This document shows, piece by piece, positions 18,455 to 27,243 of a stretch of 64,000 nucleotides of DNA. Under the pieces are notes generated by a model. The model was not told where the DNA came from, ran no database searches, and saw nothing but the letters and a program-made list of their open reading frames with translations. The DNA is from Rhizobium freirei PRF 81 (GTDB taxonomy: Bacteria > Pseudomonadota > Alphaproteobacteria > Rhizobiales > Rhizobiaceae). Position 1 is the stretch's first letter, and every line of letters begins with the position of its first letter. The position numbers were made by a program, and so were the translations under genes. Location of the stretch: assembly GCF_000359745.1 (NCBI RefSeq), contig NZ_AQHN01000095.1, forward strand, positions 1-64,000, in the 5' to 3' direction.

Positions 18455-18487
18455 CTACCATCGATAAGTATCGCTTATCGATGGTAG
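18455..18487. promoter_or_regulatory. Perfect 14-bp inverted repeat, probable operator
   Basis: Arms CTACCATCGATAAG and CTTATCGATGGTAG are perfect complements around a 5-base centre (TATCG). The element lies in the 170-base divergent space between the RHE_PE00001 gene and the 95-residue protein/integrase pair. It lacks a T-run, so it is more likely a protein-binding site than a terminator. The nested core CGATAAG/CTTATCG also stands alone as a palindrome. Confidence 0.6.
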
Positions 18488-18550
18488 ATTGACAGAGACC
18501 TCGAATCCCCCGATTCTGGGCTAAATCCCGTCCAGCAAAGGCTGTCCAGC

Positions 18551-18838
18551 ATGGAAGATCGCGTCCGTTTCGCCCTCGAAAAGCTGCTCAACGTCGCCCA
18601 CGAGGACACCGGTCAGGGCCGCCGCGTCGCTAACTTTATCCTCAGCTGGTGGAACGCCGAGGTGCATGGCGGTTTCGATCTGACCGACCTTGCCGATCTC
18701 GATCCTGAGATCTGCGAGGACATGATCACCGTGTTCACCTTTATCGCCCGCGAGGAGACGCTGTCCTATCCCGATGCCTACAAGCCGGAGATTGTTCAGA
18801 TCATCCGCCGCTGGCGGCCGCATGTCGAGATCGAGTGA
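18551..18838 (+). CDS. Small conserved protein (DUF7673-like)
   Basis: A 95-residue acidic protein (VANFILSWWNAEVHGGFDLTDLADLD) resembling the DUF7673 proteins seen beside integrases on rhizobial plasmids. Its stop codon overlaps the start of the tyrosine recombinase, so the two are translationally coupled. The family function is unknown to me; the pairing suggests an accessory to recombination. Confidence 0.72.
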   Translation: MEDRVRFALEKLLNVAHEDTGQGRRVANFILSWWNAEVHGGFDLTDLADLDPEICEDMITVFTFIAREETLSYPDAYKPEIVQIIRRWRPHVEIE

Positions 18839-19992
18839 TGGCGGCCCCACGGAGCTCAGCCAGCCTGTCCGGCGTGGAACGGCGTGCCGTCGAGCTTGAT
18901 ACGATCGCATCGGTACTGCCGATCGACCGCCGTGACGAACTCGCCGAACTGTTGACCGACCAGGATGTCGAAACCCTTCGCCACCTCGTCAACCAGGGCA
19001 TGGGCGCCAACACGCTCAGGGCGCTGACCTCCGATCTCGCCTATCTCGAAGCCTGGGGATTGGCGACGACCGGACATTCCCTGCCTTGGCCGGCGCCCGA
19101 GGCGGTGCTGCTGAAATTTGTCGCCCATCACCTCTGGGACCCAGAGAAGCGTGCGGCTGATCCCGATCACGGCATGCCGGCCGAGGTCGATGACAACCTC
19201 CGGCGCCAAGGCCTCATGAAATCCATCGGCCCGCACGCGCCGGCCACCGTGCGCCGGCGGTTGGCGAACTGGTCGACGCTGACCAAATGGCGCGGCCTCG
19301 ACGGCGCCTTCGCCTCCCCTGCCCTCAAATCAGCCATTCGGCTGGCGATCCGAGCCGTCCCAAGACAGCGGCGTCGCAAGAGCGCCAAGGCGGTCACCGG
19401 CGATATTTTGGCCAAATTGCTGGCGACCTGCGCCACCGACAGCCTGCGCGATCTGCGGGATCGCGCCATCCTGATGGTCGCGTTCGCCTCCGGCGGCCGA
19501 AGGCGGAGCGAAATTGCCGGACTGCGACGCGAACAGCTGACGGTCGAACCGCCGATCCCGGTCGAGGGCGGCCCTCCCCTCCCCTCTTTGGCCATCCATC
19601 TCGGCCGCACCAAAACGTCCAATGGCGAGCAGGACGCGACCGTTTATCTCACCGGCCGACCGGTGGAGGCGCTCAATGCCTGGATGACTGCCGCGAAGAT
19701 CGACAAGGGCAGCGTGTTTCGGGGGATCGGGCGCTGGGGGACCGTTTCGAAACGCGCCCTCGATCCACAGTCGGTCAATGCGATGATCAAGCAGCGCGTG
19801 AAGATGGCGGGGTTGGACCGCGGGGAATTTTCGGCGCACGGGTTGCGGTCAGGATATTTGACGGAAGCTGCTAACCGCGGAATCCCCCTTCCCGAGGTGA
19901 TGGAGCAGTCTCGGCATAGATCTGTGCAACAAGCATCGGATTACTACAACCAAGCGACCCGTCGAAGCGGCCGTGCCACTCGTTTGTTGTAG
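18838..19992 (+). CDS. Tyrosine site-specific recombinase (phage-type integrase)
   Basis: A 384-residue tyrosine recombinase. The N-terminal 170 residues form a SAM-like core-binding domain and the rest the catalytic domain, with Arg in GGRRRSEIAGL (about 222-224), His-x-x-Arg in SAHGLRSGYLTEAANRG (about 335-338), His in SRHRSVQQASDYYN (about 361) and the nucleophile Tyr at about 370. All four catalytic classes of residue are present, so it should be active. It overlaps the small gene before it (TGA/ATG). No tRNA gene or obvious attachment site flanks it, so it may resolve plasmid multimers or mobilise the neighbouring defence block rather than mark an integrated phage. Confidence 0.9.
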   Translation: MAAPRSSASLSGVERRAVELDTIASVLPIDRRDELAELLTDQDVETLRHLVNQGMGANTLRALTSDLAYLEAWGLATTGHSLPWPAPEAVLLKFVAHHLWDPEKRAADPDHGMPAEVDDNLRRQGLMKSIGPHAPATVRRRLANWSTLTKWRGLDGAFASPALKSAIRLAIRAVPRQRRRKSAKAVTGDILAKLLATCATDSLRDLRDRAILMVAFASGGRRRSEIAGLRREQLTVEPPIPVEGGPPLPSLAIHLGRTKTSNGEQDATVYLTGRPVEALNAWMTAAKIDKGSVFRGIGRWGTVSKRALDPQSVNAMIKQRVKMAGLDRGEFSAHGLRSGYLTEAANRGIPLPEVMEQSRHRSVQQASDYYNQATRRSGRATRLL

Positions 19993-20030
19993 AGAAGTCA
20001 GCAGTAGGCACCAGATAAGTTTGGCTGCCC

Positions 20031-21155
20031 TTATAGATCCACTGCTCGTTCTTTCCAGTTGGTGCTCAATTTCCTTGATCGAAACGCATCGTAAACCCGC
20101 AATCCCAGCTCTACCTCATATCTGTCATCTTCGCCTTGGGCGAGCTTGATATCGGATAAATTCACATCGCCCATGAGTTGATGACCGGATATATCAATTA
20201 TCTTCTTGTTCCAGAGGTGGAGGATATGGTTGTCGATGAATGGAGTGGTCGCTAAAGGTTCCGGAGTGGCAACCGCCGGTCTCGAATCTCTGAGAAGGGG
20301 CGGTACACCGGCTCTGACGATAGAAGTGCTGCCTCTGAAGATGTAGCTTGACCCGCCGATTAGTGGGTCACTAGGGGCGAGTGACGCGACATCAAAATAG
20401 AGAAAGGGCGCTCTATAACGTTGCACAACGATCTGGGGATAGAGATCGAGCATAACTGGTATGCCATCGTCGCTGTGTACCATCTTCCACAGCAGGAACG
20501 TTACGTCTTCGCACATTCGGAAGCAGTTTCCGTCATGATAGGCAGTTTGAAACCCCCCACCAAATGCTTCCCGAGTCCCAATCGTCCGCTCATTGAAGAG
20601 ATGGAAACCGGTCTGTGCTATTGCTTGCATTCGGACGTATTCATTTTCATGAAACTCGCCGATTTGGAAATGCTTTTTGCCTATAGTTACTGGCAGCTGA
20701 CGAAACCAGGCACCTCCAGATCCCGAATGCCAGGCTTTTGTCGCCGGCAGATCAAGCGCATGTATGTCGTTTCCGACCGCAATCGTCTCGTAGCGGGTAC
20801 CGTCGACCCAGCTCACAATCACCGAAGTGTCTTTGCCGCAGAGCGCCGCTTTTCTGTTGAGCCAGCTCGACAGTTCTTCAATTTTGAGGCCTCGACCAAG
20901 GGCAGCAACGAGGTCGGAAATCACCATTTTGATTTTGGAGAAGTCACCCGCACCCAATGCCAGCACTTTCCCGTCATTTAGGATGCTCATCTTTTGAGAA
21001 TATCGATAAGGTACCCATGCGTTTGCCTTGAATTCCTGTGATTTGAACTGGGTGCCGTTAGGCATTGTGCCATCTGTCGGTGGAACCTTCGCCGAGAGCA
21101 TGACATCGGCGATTCCAATTGGGCTCTGGGGATTAAAGACCGCGATTAAAGTCAT
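20031..21155 (-). CDS. Proteasome-like (Ntn-hydrolase) protein, divergent
   Basis: A 374-residue protein with no firm family. Its first 90 residues resemble the HslV/proteasome beta fold: MTLIAVFNPQSPIGIADVML, where Thr2 would become the N-terminal nucleophile once Met is removed, and KMSILNDGKVLALGAGDFSKIK, parallel to the K..L..GKVLAGFAG region of HslV. The remaining 280 residues are not part of a standard proteasome subunit. It is encoded divergently, 170 bases from a Septu-like ATPase/nuclease pair, and may be a conflict-system protease. This assignment is by pattern only. Confidence 0.5.
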   Translation of the reverse strand: MTLIAVFNPQSPIGIADVMLSAKVPPTDGTMPNGTQFKSQEFKANAWVPYRYSQKMSILNDGKVLALGAGDFSKIKMVISDLVAALGRGLKIEELSSWLNRKAALCGKDTSVIVSWVDGTRYETIAVGNDIHALDLPATKAWHSGSGGAWFRQLPVTIGKKHFQIGEFHENEYVRMQAIAQTGFHLFNERTIGTREAFGGGFQTAYHDGNCFRMCEDVTFLLWKMVHSDDGIPVMLDLYPQIVVQRYRAPFLYFDVASLAPSDPLIGGSSYIFRGSTSIVRAGVPPLLRDSRPAVATPEPLATTPFIDNHILHLWNKKIIDISGHQLMGDVNLSDIKLAQGEDDRYEVELGLRVYDAFRSRKLSTNWKERAVDL

Positions 21156-21324
21156 TGTAGATCTCGATTGTCATGTATTTCTCAGCAACCTAGGCGCTAA
21201 ACATTTAAGATATATCGAACGTCGCGATTGGAGACCCGTGATGGAGAAGGGCTTGGAATCAGATCGTGATATGAAGTAGCGTAGTGTTTCCTATACACCC
21301 CTAACGTGCCATCCAGGACATCAA

Positions 21325-22497
21325 ATGGCTCCCACGAACTTGCAGCGGCTTGGACTGGCAGACGATTGGCCTCCCGCCGAGAAGGTGGCGATCCTTGTTG
21401 GACCCAACGGATCAGGAAAAAGTCGCTTTCTGCGCGAACTCGCAATTCAGATCCGTGGTGATCGTGATTTAGCCATCATTTCTAATACCGCTCATGATCG
21501 TTTTTTAGGCTTGCGCGGATTGAAGCGTATTTCTGCGGGAAGAGGCAACAGATCCCCGAAGAGCATCGTCAAGCGTGCAATTGGAAGGACGATTGACCAA
21601 CCCGATTCCCGCTTCTACCAGATTGGAGCGATCCTTGATTATTGCGGTTATCGGCCGCGGTTCGGGTTCATCGTCGATACCGACCCGTTCTCAGCTCATC
21701 TTGACCCGAGAAATTTCCTATTTGATCCAAACGACTACGATGCAGTTGTTGCATTCTTGCAGCGGCATAATCCAAAGGAAGTTCTTTGGGTCGATCAAGG
21801 TGAGTCGGCTTTTTCGTTTTCTTTGGGACGCGAATTTGGCGCTATCCTCCGCAGTGAGGAAAGCCTTCGTAGGCAAGGGCGCATTCGCGGAATCCAGGTG
21901 TTCCTGGAAAGGCGTGACGGGGAAATCATCGAGCTTCTGAATGCAAGTTCCGGCGAGCTGTCGCTCATCTCTTCCCTGGTATTCCTGATCAGCTCCATTG
22001 GCCAGGAACCTGTGATCCTCATTGATGAACCCGAAAACAGCCTTCATCCGCGCTGGCAGCGCGAATACCTCGAAAAGATCCTTGCCGCAGTTTCCTACCG
22101 CAACGCAACGATCATCGTCGCGACCCATGCCCCTCTGATCGTTACCGGTGCCCTCGGCACTTTGCCCAATATCGTTACAGTATTCCAAATTCGAGACGGC
22201 GAACCATCGGCGCTTGATCTGAAGGAGGCCAAGGCCTCCGCCGCCAATGTCGAAGGAGTTCTCTGGCGAGCTTTTGATGTGATCACACCGGCAAGCCACT
22301 TTGTAAGTGAAGAGATGGTCGGCGTCGTGACAGGCGTAGAACGTGGTGAGATCACCCGCGATAGCGCGATAGCGCTTGTCAACGACATGGCACGCAATAG
22401 CTTTGATGAGAAACAACGGCAATTTTTCAGCGCTGTCCGCGATCTGATTGGACAGGTCGATGCTCAGCGACGTGAGGCCGAAAAACGCGATGGCTGA
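21325..22497 (+). CDS. Septu-like (PtuA) AAA/ABC-type ATPase
   Basis: A 390-residue ABC-fold ATPase of the OLD/PtuA kind: Walker A GPNGSGKS (residues 26-33), an SSGELSLISSL signature, Walker B VILIDEPENSLHP, and an H-loop VATHAPLIVTG. A coiled-coil lobe like that of SMC proteins is absent, as is usual for PtuA. Its stop overlaps the start of an HNH nuclease gene by 8 bases, the gene pair that defines Septu anti-phage systems. In Septu the ATPase oligomerises and governs the partner nuclease. Confidence 0.82.
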   Translation: MAPTNLQRLGLADDWPPAEKVAILVGPNGSGKSRFLRELAIQIRGDRDLAIISNTAHDRFLGLRGLKRISAGRGNRSPKSIVKRAIGRTIDQPDSRFYQIGAILDYCGYRPRFGFIVDTDPFSAHLDPRNFLFDPNDYDAVVAFLQRHNPKEVLWVDQGESAFSFSLGREFGAILRSEESLRRQGRIRGIQVFLERRDGEIIELLNASSGELSLISSLVFLISSIGQEPVILIDEPENSLHPRWQREYLEKILAAVSYRNATIIVATHAPLIVTGALGTLPNIVTVFQIRDGEPSALDLKEAKASAANVEGVLWRAFDVITPASHFVSEEMVGVVTGVERGEITRDSAIALVNDMARNSFDEKQRQFFSAVRDLIGQVDAQRREAEKRDG

Positions 22498-23149
22498 CCC
22501 TTACCTGCCAGCGCTCGAGGATTTCGAGCTGAACGCGGACGAAACCGCAGCGGTTGCGAAAGCACTGGAAGACGACAAACCCTGGGATTGGAAGCCGGAG
22601 GATCAGAAGGAGTTGCAGGCACTCAAAAGTGCCAAGGACAAGATACTCGCCTACCATCTCTCGAGGCATGGCGGAAATTGTTGCTATTGCCGTCTCAACC
22701 TCAATGGCGCGGGTCCGTACATGACCGACCGTGAGCACATCCTTCCCAAGGGAAAGCCAGTTTATAAGCCATTCAGCTATTCCATTTGGAACCTGGCGGC
22801 GGCGTGCAAGCGCTGCAACATGCAATTGAAGCGCAGCGGTGACGCCTTTGTAGTCGATCCAGATGATTCAACGAAGTTCCAGGACAGTGAAAACTATCGC
22901 TTCGTTCACCCGAATTTCGACGCCTATGGCAAACACTTGATCCGCCTTCAAGCACAGGCTGACGCCAAGAACATCGTTATCTTCGTCAAAACGCCTGGAA
23001 GTGAGAAGGCGACCTATACGCATAATTTTTTCGCTCTGCACGAACTCCAAGTCGATAGTTTCGACAAAGCGCAGGGCCTCGAGGAGGAAAACTTGGAGAC
23101 GGAGTTAGCGGCCAGGGTTCGAGCGCTCGCCAGGGAATTCGATCAGTAG
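22490..23149 (+). CDS. Septu-like (PtuB) HNH endonuclease
   Basis: A 219-residue protein with an HNH/zinc-ribbon nuclease core: CCYCRLNLNG and CKRCNMQLK give the two CxxC knuckles, and TDREHILPKGKP the metal-binding His segment, with WNLAAACKRCN supplying the Asn. The ATG at 22490 overlaps the ATPase stop by 8 bases; an in-frame ATG at 22460 is an alternative. Paired with a PtuA-like ATPase it fits a Septu system in which the nuclease cleaves phage DNA. Confidence 0.85.
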   Translation: MADPYLPALEDFELNADETAAVAKALEDDKPWDWKPEDQKELQALKSAKDKILAYHLSRHGGNCCYCRLNLNGAGPYMTDREHILPKGKPVYKPFSYSIWNLAAACKRCNMQLKRSGDAFVVDPDDSTKFQDSENYRFVHPNFDAYGKHLIRLQAQADAKNIVIFVKTPGSEKATYTHNFFALHELQVDSFDKAQGLEEENLETELAARVRALAREFDQ

Positions 23150-23555
23150 GCTCAGGATTGCGCGGTAAGATTTAGCGCGTGCTGGGTGGCACCCTCCCCT
23201 CTCGCCCCGCGCACCTCAATAGCTCAGGGCCTGCCGGCAACACGGCGGTCGATTCGGTCCGAGGCCAAAAGTGTTGCGTCCAAAAGTGCAGCGGCTGGAT
23301 TGAGTATCGAGTTTGCCTTGCTTTTTTTCGCGCCGCAGCAGATCGCAGATTTCTCCAGGTCAGACAGATATTTCCTTGTTTTCCATGGGTTCTGCGCTAG
23401 AGGTCATTGATCTCACGGGGTGAGCCAGCCAGTGTAGTAACAGCTTGTTAACCAAAAAACTCTTGCCCGATGCGCAGAATCGGGGCCTATTGCCATCGGC
23501 GGAAATCTTTTAATTTTTCGCTTCAAACCGCCACTGGCAAGAAACGGGTTACGAG
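23150..23555. other. Intergenic region upstream of repA
   Basis: No convincing gene. The segment should carry the repABC promoter and RepA operator. A short interrupted palindrome, TAACA-GCT-TGTTA at about 23433-23445, is a possible RepA/RepB site. Two open frames of about 74 codons in the middle lack ribosome sites. Confidence 0.4.
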
Positions 23556-24770
23556 ATGGCGAAGAACGCCGTAAAAGCAGCGCCGGAGATCGAGGGACTG
23601 ACCGCTTTGATGGAGCGTCATGCTGATGCCCTGTCGGGACAATTGCAAGCGCATCACGTCAAGGTCTTTCCACCATCCGCAGAAAAGGGAATCCGAGGTT
23701 TTGCGCCATCGGAGGCCGCCAAGCTTCTCGGCGTCAAAGAGTCCTACCTTCGCCAGATCGCCTCCGACATGCCGGAACTGAACGTCAGCACGGGTGCCGG
23801 CGGCCGGCGTATATTTTCGATCGAGGACATCCATCATATCCGCAAGCATATGGACCAGGTCGGCCGTGGCAATCGACGTTATCTGCCCCACCGGCGCGAC
23901 GGCGAGCAGCTGCAAGTCATCTCGGTGATGAACTTTAAGGGTGGATCCGGCAAGACCACGACGTCGGCTCATCTGGCCCAATATCTCGCGATGCGCGGAT
24001 ATCGCGTGCTTGCGATCGATCTCGACCCTCAGGCCAGCCTATCGGCCTTGTTCGGAAACCAGCCGGAAATTCATGTCGGTCCGAACGAAACGCTTTACGG
24101 CGCCATTCGCTACGATGAAGAGCAGCGCCCGATCGAAGAGGTCGTCCGGGGAACGTACATACCCGATCTCCATCTCATTCCCGGCAATCTTGAGCTTATG
24201 GAGTTCGAGCACGACACGCCGCGTGCCCTGATGAGTCGCAAGGAAGGCGATACGCTTTTCTATGGGCGGATCAGCCAGGTCATCGAGGACGTCGCGGATA
24301 ATTACGACGTCGTCGTCATCGACTGCCCTCCCCAGCTCGGCTACCTCACACTTTCGGCTCTGACCGCCGCAACGTCGATCTTGGTGACTGTGCATCCGCA
24401 GATGCTCGATGTCCTGTCGATGAACCAGTTTCTAGCAATGACGTCAAACCTGCTGCGGGAAATCGAAAACGCTGGCGCCAGGTTCAACTTCAATTGGATG
24501 CGGTATCTCATCACACGCTTCGAGCCGAGCGATGGGCCACAAAACCAGATGGTAGGGTATCTCCGGTCGATTTTCGGCGAGAACGTGCTCAATTTTCCTA
24601 TGCTGAAGACGACGGCTGTCTCCGATGCCGGCCTTACAAACCAGACTCTTTTCGAAATCGAGCGTGGCCAATTCACGCGTTCGACCTACGATCGCGCCTT
24701 GGAGGCGATGAATGCCGTCAATGACGAGATCGAGTCTTTGATCAAGAAAGCGTGGGGTAGATCCACATGA
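23556..24770 (+). CDS. repA: RepA, ParA-type partition ATPase of repABC
   Basis: A 404-residue partition ATPase that also represses the repABC operon. An N-terminal helix-turn-helix (FAPSEAAKLLGVKESYLRQIA, residues about 49-69) is followed by the deviant Walker A KGGSGKTT (128-135), AIDLDPQASLSALFG and the Walker B region VVVIDCPPQLGYLTLSAL. The start ATG is followed by MAKNAVKAAP; an upstream ribosome site is weak (GGCAAGAAACGGG). Its stop overlaps repB by 4 bases (ATGA), the usual repABC arrangement. Confidence 0.97.
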   Translation: MAKNAVKAAPEIEGLTALMERHADALSGQLQAHHVKVFPPSAEKGIRGFAPSEAAKLLGVKESYLRQIASDMPELNVSTGAGGRRIFSIEDIHHIRKHMDQVGRGNRRYLPHRRDGEQLQVISVMNFKGGSGKTTTSAHLAQYLAMRGYRVLAIDLDPQASLSALFGNQPEIHVGPNETLYGAIRYDEEQRPIEEVVRGTYIPDLHLIPGNLELMEFEHDTPRALMSRKEGDTLFYGRISQVIEDVADNYDVVVIDCPPQLGYLTLSALTAATSILVTVHPQMLDVLSMNQFLAMTSNLLREIENAGARFNFNWMRYLITRFEPSDGPQNQMVGYLRSIFGENVLNFPMLKTTAVSDAGLTNQTLFEIERGQFTRSTYDRALEAMNAVNDEIESLIKKAWGRST

Positions 24771-25792
24771 GCCGAAAGGACATTTTGGGCGTTTCCGCAA
24801 CCGTACCGACCGCGCCCTCGCCGCACGATCCGCAAGCGCCGAAAAGCCGAACCATGCCGCTTCTGGGCGTGGCTCGCAAAGACCGTGATCCAGCGACCAA
24901 GCTGACCGCCAATATCGGCAACGCTTTGCGCGAGCAGAACGATCGCCTGGAACGAGCCGAGGAAATCGAACGGCGTCTTGCCGAAGGCCAGGCCGTGATC
25001 GATCTTGATCCGAAGGTCATCGATCCTTCGTTCATGCAGGACCGGATGCCGGGCGACATTGATGGGCTGCTTTTGTCTATCAAAGAGCAAGGCCAGCAGG
25101 TGCCGATCCTCGTGCGCCCTCACCCACAAAAGTTCGGCCGCTATGAAGTTGCCTTCGGTCATCGCCGCTTGCGCGCGGTGACAGAACTCGGCTTGGTGGT
25201 TAAGGCTGTCGTCCGGGATTTGACGGACGAGCAGCTGGTCGTTGCCCAAGGCCAAGAAAATAACGAGCGTCAGGATCTTTCCTTTATCGAGAAGGCGCGC
25301 TTTGCCTCCCGTCTTAAGGAACGTTTTCCCCGAGATGTGATCATCTCGTCGATGTCGGTCGACAAGGGCGATCTCTCCAAGATGTTGTCCATCATCGAGG
25401 CTCTTCCCACCGACTTGATCGATGCTATCGGCCCGGCCCCCGGTATCGGCCTCAGAAGCTGGCAGGAAATGGCCGAGCTGATCGAAAAGGCGCCCTCGGC
25501 CGACAATGTCCTCGAACATGTGCGGTCCATTGAATTGCAGGCGCTTCAGTCCGCCGACCGGTTCAAGGCGCTGATTGCGCACCTGAAGCCGCGCCGGTTG
25601 CAACGCGGTCTCCCTGATGTCATGGCGAGCCCCGCTGGCGAGCGCCTCGCGCAGGTGAAGCAGAGCAAGACGAAGGTGGAAATCTTGATCGATCGGAAAG
25701 CGACGCCGGATTTTGCGGCCTTCGTGCTCGAGCATTTGCCTGCGCTTTATGAAGAGCATCGGGCGAAACAGAAACAGAAGAAGGAAGCGTAA
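24767..25792 (+). CDS. repB: RepB, ParB-type partition protein of repABC
   Basis: A 341-residue centromere-binding protein. The ParB N-terminal domain has GQQVPILVRPHP, YEVAFGHRRLRAV and AQGQENNERQDLSFIEKARFA, followed by a helix-turn-helix region (DKGDLSKMLSIIEALP) that binds parS, and a C-terminal RepB-type domain. It is translationally coupled to repA. Its downstream neighbour is the antisense RNA region and repC. Confidence 0.97.
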   Translation: MSRKDILGVSATVPTAPSPHDPQAPKSRTMPLLGVARKDRDPATKLTANIGNALREQNDRLERAEEIERRLAEGQAVIDLDPKVIDPSFMQDRMPGDIDGLLLSIKEQGQQVPILVRPHPQKFGRYEVAFGHRRLRAVTELGLVVKAVVRDLTDEQLVVAQGQENNERQDLSFIEKARFASRLKERFPRDVIISSMSVDKGDLSKMLSIIEALPTDLIDAIGPAPGIGLRSWQEMAELIEKAPSADNVLEHVRSIELQALQSADRFKALIAHLKPRRLQRGLPDVMASPAGERLAQVKQSKTKVEILIDRKATPDFAAFVLEHLPALYEEHRAKQKQKKEA

Positions 25793-25797
25793 CACGC

Positions 25798-25855
25798 AAA
25801 AAGAAAAGAGCCCCCTCAACGTTGCCGTCGTGGAAGCCCTTCTGTCTCTTTAGCA
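25798..25855 (-). ncRNA. repABC antisense (counter-transcribed) RNA
   Basis: The repB-repC gap encodes on the minus strand a predicted RNA of about 57 nt, the size known for repABC ctRNAs. It ends in a terminator-like hairpin, AGAAGGGCUUCC paired with GGGGGCUCUUUU around a 16-nt loop (pairs include G-U), followed by a U-rich run (plus-strand A-run 25798-25807). Such RNAs block repC translation and set copy number and incompatibility. Position and structure are seen; function is by family. Confidence 0.75.
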
Positions 25856-25860
25856 CGAAC

Positions 25861-25889
25861 AGAATCGCATTTCCTCGAATCCTCGTCAA
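25861..25889 (-). promoter_or_regulatory. Promoter of the repABC antisense RNA
   Basis: On the minus strand TTGACG (25884-25889) and GATTCT (25861-25866) are separated by exactly 17 bases, a good sigma-70-type promoter. Transcription would begin at about 25854-25855, just ahead of the hairpin of the counter-transcribed RNA. Confidence 0.65.
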
Positions 25890-25948
25890 GAGTCTTTGGC
25901 ACCGATTTGGTGAGCAAATTTCTTTTGCCTGCTGAAAGGTAAGAGACG

Positions 25949-27163
25949 ATGCAAACGGGAAATGTGACGACGCCCTTTGGGCGGCGGCCGGTTTCGCTTG
26001 CCTCGGTCAGACGGCAGCAAGCCGCTGCCGAGATCGAGGCGGGGAAGTCGGCAGAGAAATGGAAAGTCTTTCGCGACGTTTCTGCGTCAATGGCTGTGCT
26101 TGGCATTCAGTCGAACAGCCTGGCGGTGCTTGATGCTCTGTTGAGCTTCTATCCGGAGAATGATTTGCGCCAGGACGCGCCGCTCATCGTTTTTCCGTCG
26201 AACGCACAGCTATCGTTGCGTGCGCATGGCATGGCGGGTTCCACGCTCCGACGTCATCTTGCGGCGCTTGTTGAGGCCGGCCTCATCGTTCGAAAAGATA
26301 GCGCCAACGGCAAGCGTTACGTTCGCAGAGACCAGTCGGGCGATATCGAGAACGCCTTCGGTTTCGATCTTTCGCCATTGCTGTCTCGCGCTGAAGAGCT
26401 GGCCATGCTGGCGCAGCAGATCGTTGCGGAGCGCACCGCCTTCAAAAGGATGAAGGAGAATCTGACGATCTGCCGGCGCGACGTGCGCAAGCTGATTACG
26501 GCTGCCATGGAAGAAGGAGCAGAAGGTGATTGGCAGGCGATCGAAGGCATTTATGTTGAGCTGATTGCGCGACTACCACGCACACCATCGCCCGCTGATG
26601 TGAGCGCAATCCTCGAAGACATGCAGATACTGAAAGAGGAAGTGCTCAACAGGCTGGAAAATCAGGAAAAAACAGAAAAAGCCGGCGGCAATGATGCCCA
26701 TATCGAGCGCCACATACAGAATTCAAAACCCGAATCCATCAATGAACTTGAACCTAGCTCTCGAAAAGAGCAGGGGGCAAAATCGAGCGAAGCGAATGCA
26801 ATGCAGCGAGAGCCACTAAAGGGATTCCCGCTCGGCCTAGTGTTGAAGGCCTGTCCGCAGATTGTCGATTATGGAGCCAGCGGCGGGATCGGGACTTGGC
26901 GTGAGCTGATGTCGGCAGCCGTCGTCGTGCGGTCGATGCTGGGAATCAGCCCCTCCGCCTACCAGGAGGCGTGTGAGGTTATGGGGCCGGAAAATGCGGC
27001 GGTCGCGGTAGCAGGCATCCTGGAGCGAGCAAATTTGATCAATTCTCCGGGCGGATATTTGCGGGATCTCACACGAAGGTCTGAGCGCGGCGGATTTTCG
27101 CTTGGACCGATGATCATGGCCTTATTGAAGGCGAATGGTCTGGCGCAAACGAAAGCCGGGTAG
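25949..27163 (+). CDS. repC: RepC replication initiator
   Basis: A 404-residue initiator specific to repABC replicons. The N-terminal half has a winged-helix DNA-binding region (NAQLSLRAHGMAGSTLRRHLAALVEAGLIVRKDS) and the C-terminal half the conserved RepC segment ending GGYLRDLTRRSERGGFSLGP. In repABC plasmids the replication origin lies within repC itself. The ATG follows AAAGGTAAGAG; translation is probably held down by the antisense RNA encoded between repB and repC. Length is normal for the family. Confidence 0.97.
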   Translation: MQTGNVTTPFGRRPVSLASVRRQQAAAEIEAGKSAEKWKVFRDVSASMAVLGIQSNSLAVLDALLSFYPENDLRQDAPLIVFPSNAQLSLRAHGMAGSTLRRHLAALVEAGLIVRKDSANGKRYVRRDQSGDIENAFGFDLSPLLSRAEELAMLAQQIVAERTAFKRMKENLTICRRDVRKLITAAMEEGAEGDWQAIEGIYVELIARLPRTPSPADVSAILEDMQILKEEVLNRLENQEKTEKAGGNDAHIERHIQNSKPESINELEPSSRKEQGAKSSEANAMQREPLKGFPLGLVLKACPQIVDYGASGGIGTWRELMSAAVVVRSMLGISPSAYQEACEVMGPENAAVAVAGILERANLINSPGGYLRDLTRRSERGGFSLGPMIMALLKANGLAQTKAG

Positions 27164-27225
27164 GGCGACCGAGCCATTTCGAGGAGAACCGCGGGGACGT
27201 TTTCCGATCAAAGGCTCCGTAGAAG

Positions 27226-27243
27226 AGTTGGTCGCGACCAACT
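27226..27243. promoter_or_regulatory. Perfect 18-bp palindrome, candidate parS
   Basis: AGTTGGTCGCGACCAACT is a perfect palindrome 62 bases after repC. Its inner 16 bases match GTTNNCNGCNGNNAAC, the repABC parS consensus, at all but the two symmetric positions 6 and 11 (T/A instead of C/G). parS sites next to repC are known in this replicon family. It lacks a T-run and so is not a terminator. Confidence 0.6.

Noticed and set aside
18838..19992. Integrase as a sign of an integrated prophage or ICE
   Set aside because: No tRNA, no direct-repeat attachment site and no phage genes; a repABC replicon follows directly.
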